Shown piece after piece: positions 5,483 to 7,168 of a DNA stretch of 7,168 nucleotides. The notes below the pieces were generated by a model, which had not been told where the DNA came from, searched no databases, and worked only from the letters and a program-made list of their open reading frames with translations. The number at the start of each line of letters is the position of its first letter. Within the stretch, counting starts at the first letter, position 1. Source of the stretch: DASULA01 sp036278435 (lineage in GTDB: Bacteria; Actinomycetota; Actinomycetes; Mycobacteriales; DASULA01); the NCBI GenBank assembly GCA_036278435.1, contig DASULA010000168.1:1-7168 (forward strand), read 5' to 3'. The translations under genes were made by a program, and so were the position numbers.

Positions 5483-7000
5483 TCACTGTGTGGTGGGGAA
5501 GTTCAGGTCCGCTTCGCTGGACGCCGCGCCCACCGAGCGGTGCACGGCCGGCCGGGGCCAGCGGGTGGTGACCACCTTCGCCCGGGTGTAGAACGTGACG
5601 CCCTCGGCCCCGTACACGTGCGCGTCGCCGAACAGCGAGGACTTCCAACCGCCGAAGGAGTAGTAGGCCATCGGGACCGGGATGGGCACGTTCACCCCGA
5701 CCATGCCCACGGTCACCTCCCGGCCGAACGTGCGGGCTGCCTCGCCGCTGTCGGTGAAGACCGCCACCCCGTTACCGAACGGGTTGGCGTTGACCAGGTC
5801 GACGGCCTCGGCCGGGGTGTCCACCCGGACCACGACCAGGACCGGTCCGAAGATCTCATCGCGGTATATGGACATGCCGCTGTCGACCCAGTCGAACAGG
5901 CACGGGCCAACGAAGAAACCGCCCTCGTGCCCGGGAACGGTCAGGCCGCGGCCGTCGACGAGCAGTTTCGCGCCGGCCGCGACGCCCTCGTCGAGGTATC
6001 CCAGGATGCGGTCACGCGCCTGCCCGGTCACCACCGGTCCCATCTGGGAGGTCTCCGCCAGTCCCGGGCCGACCCGCACCGCGCGGGCCCGCTCGGCCAG
6101 CCGGGTGACCAGGCCGTCGGCGACGTCGCCCACCGCGACCGCGACCGACACGGCCATGCAGCGCTGACCGGCCGAACCGTAGGCGGCCGAGGAGATCTGT
6201 TCGGCGGCGTAGTCCAGGTCGGCGCCGGGCAGCACCACGGCATGGTTCTTCGCCCCGCCAAGCGCCTGCACCCGCTTGCCGGTGGCGCCGGCTCGTTGGT
6301 GCACCGCCCGGGCCACCGGTGTCGACCCGACGAAGGACAGCGCGGCGATGTCGGGGTGGTCGCAGAGCGCCTCGACGGCGACCCGGTCACCTTGGACGAC
6401 GGTGAACACGCCGTCGGGCAGTCCGGCCTCGGCGTAGAGCCGGGCGAGGCGCAGGGACGCCGACGGGTCACGTTCGGACGGCTTGAGCACGAACGCGTTG
6501 CCGGTGGCGATCGCGATCGGGTGCATCCACATCGGCACCATGACCGGGAAGTTGAACGGCGTGATGCCGGCCACCACCCCGAGCGGCTGCCGGAACGAGT
6601 GGGTGTCAATGCCGGCGGATACCTGGTCGGAGAACTCGCCCTTGAGCAGTTGGGAGATCCCGCAGGCGAACTCCACCACCTCCAGCCCCCGGGCCACCTC
6701 ACCGCGCGCGTCGGAGAGCACCTTGCCGTGCTCGGTGGCGATGATCCGGGCGAGTTCGTCGGTGTGCCGGTCGACCAGTTCGCGGAACGCGAACATGATC
6801 CGGGTGCGGCGGCTCAGCGAGGTGTCCCGCCACTGGCCCTGTGCCTTGACAGCGGCGGCCACCGCGGTGTCGGTGTCCTCAGGTCCGGCCAGCACGACCT
6901 GGCCCTGCTGCCGGCCGGTGGCCGGATCGTAGATCGGCCCGAACCGGTCTGATGTCCCCGTGAACGGCGCTCCCGCGATCCAGTGCTCCACCGTTGCCAC
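5483..7000 (-). CDS. mmsA: Methylmalonate-/malonate-semialdehyde dehydrogenase (CoA-acylating)
   Basis: This aldehyde dehydrogenase superfamily enzyme converts (methyl)malonate semialdehyde, CoA and NAD to propionyl-CoA or acetyl-CoA plus CO2 and NADH, in valine, beta-alanine or myo-inositol breakdown. From the GTG at 7000 it is 505 residues, the family's usual size. Motifs: AGITPFNFPVMVPMWM (144-159), LKPSERDPS (172-180), FVGSTPVA (223-230), ALGGAKNHAVV (246-256), SAGQRCMA (276-283) with catalytic Cys281, and DEIFGPVL (381-388). Asn252 in GGAKNH replaces the general-base Glu of ordinary aldehyde dehydrogenases, a hallmark of the CoA-acylating MmsA group. Arg104 and Arg280 are candidates for binding the substrate carboxylate. 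I choose GTG 7000-6998 because GGAGG (7010-7006) sits 5 bases before it and VEHWIAG then falls at the family's normal place; the upstream ATG at 7024 (513 aa) has only a weak GGTGGGA site and is the alternative. The substrate preference (valine or inositol route) is not decided by the context. Confidence 0.93.
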   Translation of the reverse strand: MATVEHWIAGAPFTGTSDRFGPIYDPATGRQQGQVVLAGPEDTDTAVAAAVKAQGQWRDTSLSRRTRIMFAFRELVDRHTDELARIIATEHGKVLSDARGEVARGLEVVEFACGISQLLKGEFSDQVSAGIDTHSFRQPLGVVAGITPFNFPVMVPMWMHPIAIATGNAFVLKPSERDPSASLRLARLYAEAGLPDGVFTVVQGDRVAVEALCDHPDIAALSFVGSTPVARAVHQRAGATGKRVQALGGAKNHAVVLPGADLDYAAEQISSAAYGSAGQRCMAVSVAVAVGDVADGLVTRLAERARAVRVGPGLAETSQMGPVVTGQARDRILGYLDEGVAAGAKLLVDGRGLTVPGHEGGFFVGPCLFDWVDSGMSIYRDEIFGPVLVVVRVDTPAEAVDLVNANPFGNGVAVFTDSGEAARTFGREVTVGMVGVNVPIPVPMAYYSFGGWKSSLFGDAHVYGAEGVTFYTRAKVVTTRWPRPAVHRSVGAASSEADLNFPTTQ

Positions 7001-7071
7001 GTCCACCTCCGAGTGCTCGACCATGGTCCGAGCGTCCCACCGATCCGGCGACCGGTGAAGGCGGGCATTCT

Positions 7072-7088
7072 GACCGCCACAGGCGGTC
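7072..7088. promoter_or_regulatory. Perfect inverted repeat upstream of mmsA (I)
   Basis: GACCGCC (7072-7078) and GGCGGTC (7082-7088) are exact complements around ACA. The site is 48 bases before the possible ATG and 72 before the preferred GTG of mmsA, a suitable place for an operator or a leader hairpin. A poor -10-like CAGAAT (minus strand, 7072-7067) abuts it; I do not claim a promoter. Confidence 0.4.
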
Positions 7089-7117
7089 GTGGCCCCGCCC
7101 GCCCACACCTCCCCCCT

Positions 7118-7135
7118 GGTTTTCGCAAGAAAACC
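7118..7135. promoter_or_regulatory. Perfect AT-rich inverted repeat upstream of mmsA (II)
   Basis: GGTTTTC (7118-7124) and GAAAACC (7129-7135) are exact complements with the 4-base spacer GCAA. The A/T core stands out sharply from the surrounding G/C-rich DNA, which argues for a selected site: a repressor operator for mmsA or a divergent gene, or a hairpin ending a gene beyond the right edge. As plus-strand RNA it would form a stem capped by a GNRA-type GCAA tetraloop. Confidence 0.5.
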
Positions 7136-7168
7136 TCACCGGGTGGGTCGGGGGCCGCGGGTGGGCGG

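Noticed and set aside
5540..6952. 470-codon plus-strand frame antisense to mmsA
   Set aside because: High GC suppresses stop codons; the translation (repetitive His/Arg/Gly/Asp) matches nothing known, while mmsA is unmistakable on the other strand.

Overview
The window is very GC-rich DNA with strongly G/C-biased third codon positions, GTG starts and Shine-Dalgarno-led genes. This points to a high-GC actinobacterium, and gene content and style suggest Pseudonocardiales-type (inference; no rRNA or other marker is present). Six protein genes are well supported. They form two groups that converge on a 540-base gap.

Left, plus strand: an alpha/beta-hydrolase esterase (185-1027) is followed 6 bases later by a small membrane-anchored protein of unknown function (1034-1828). 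After a 102-base gap with a very GC-rich hairpin comes a complete single-module LOR/SDH (TIGR00300) protein (1931-3190), the family that includes archaeal ornithine cyclodeaminase and the C-terminal half of cyanobacterial AgrE/ArgZ.

Right, minus strand, read from right to left: a CoA-acylating (methyl)malonate-semialdehyde dehydrogenase, mmsA (7000-5483); a 121-base gap with two hairpins; carbamate kinase arcC (5361-4426); and an endonuclease/exonuclease/phosphatase-fold protein (4429-3731) whose ATG overlaps the arcC stop codon in ATGA. Upstream of mmsA lie two perfect inverted repeats.

Metabolic reading (inference): the enzymes fit nitrogen and amino-acid catabolism. The TIGR00300 protein may turn ornithine into proline plus ammonia, carbamate kinase can make ATP from carbamoyl phosphate, and MmsA oxidises semialdehydes from valine, beta-alanine or inositol breakdown. 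No arginine deiminase or ornithine carbamoyltransferase gene is in the window, so a complete arginine pathway is not shown.

The least explained part is 3191-3730. It holds a 54-codon open frame with 91% GC at third positions, a Cys/Thr/Gly-rich stretch that recalls FxLD-type lanthipeptide cores but has no proper leader or stop, and an 8-bp perfect hairpin. It may be gene debris or an unannotated small-gene locus. I found no rRNA, tRNA, CRISPR array, insertion sequence or phage gene.
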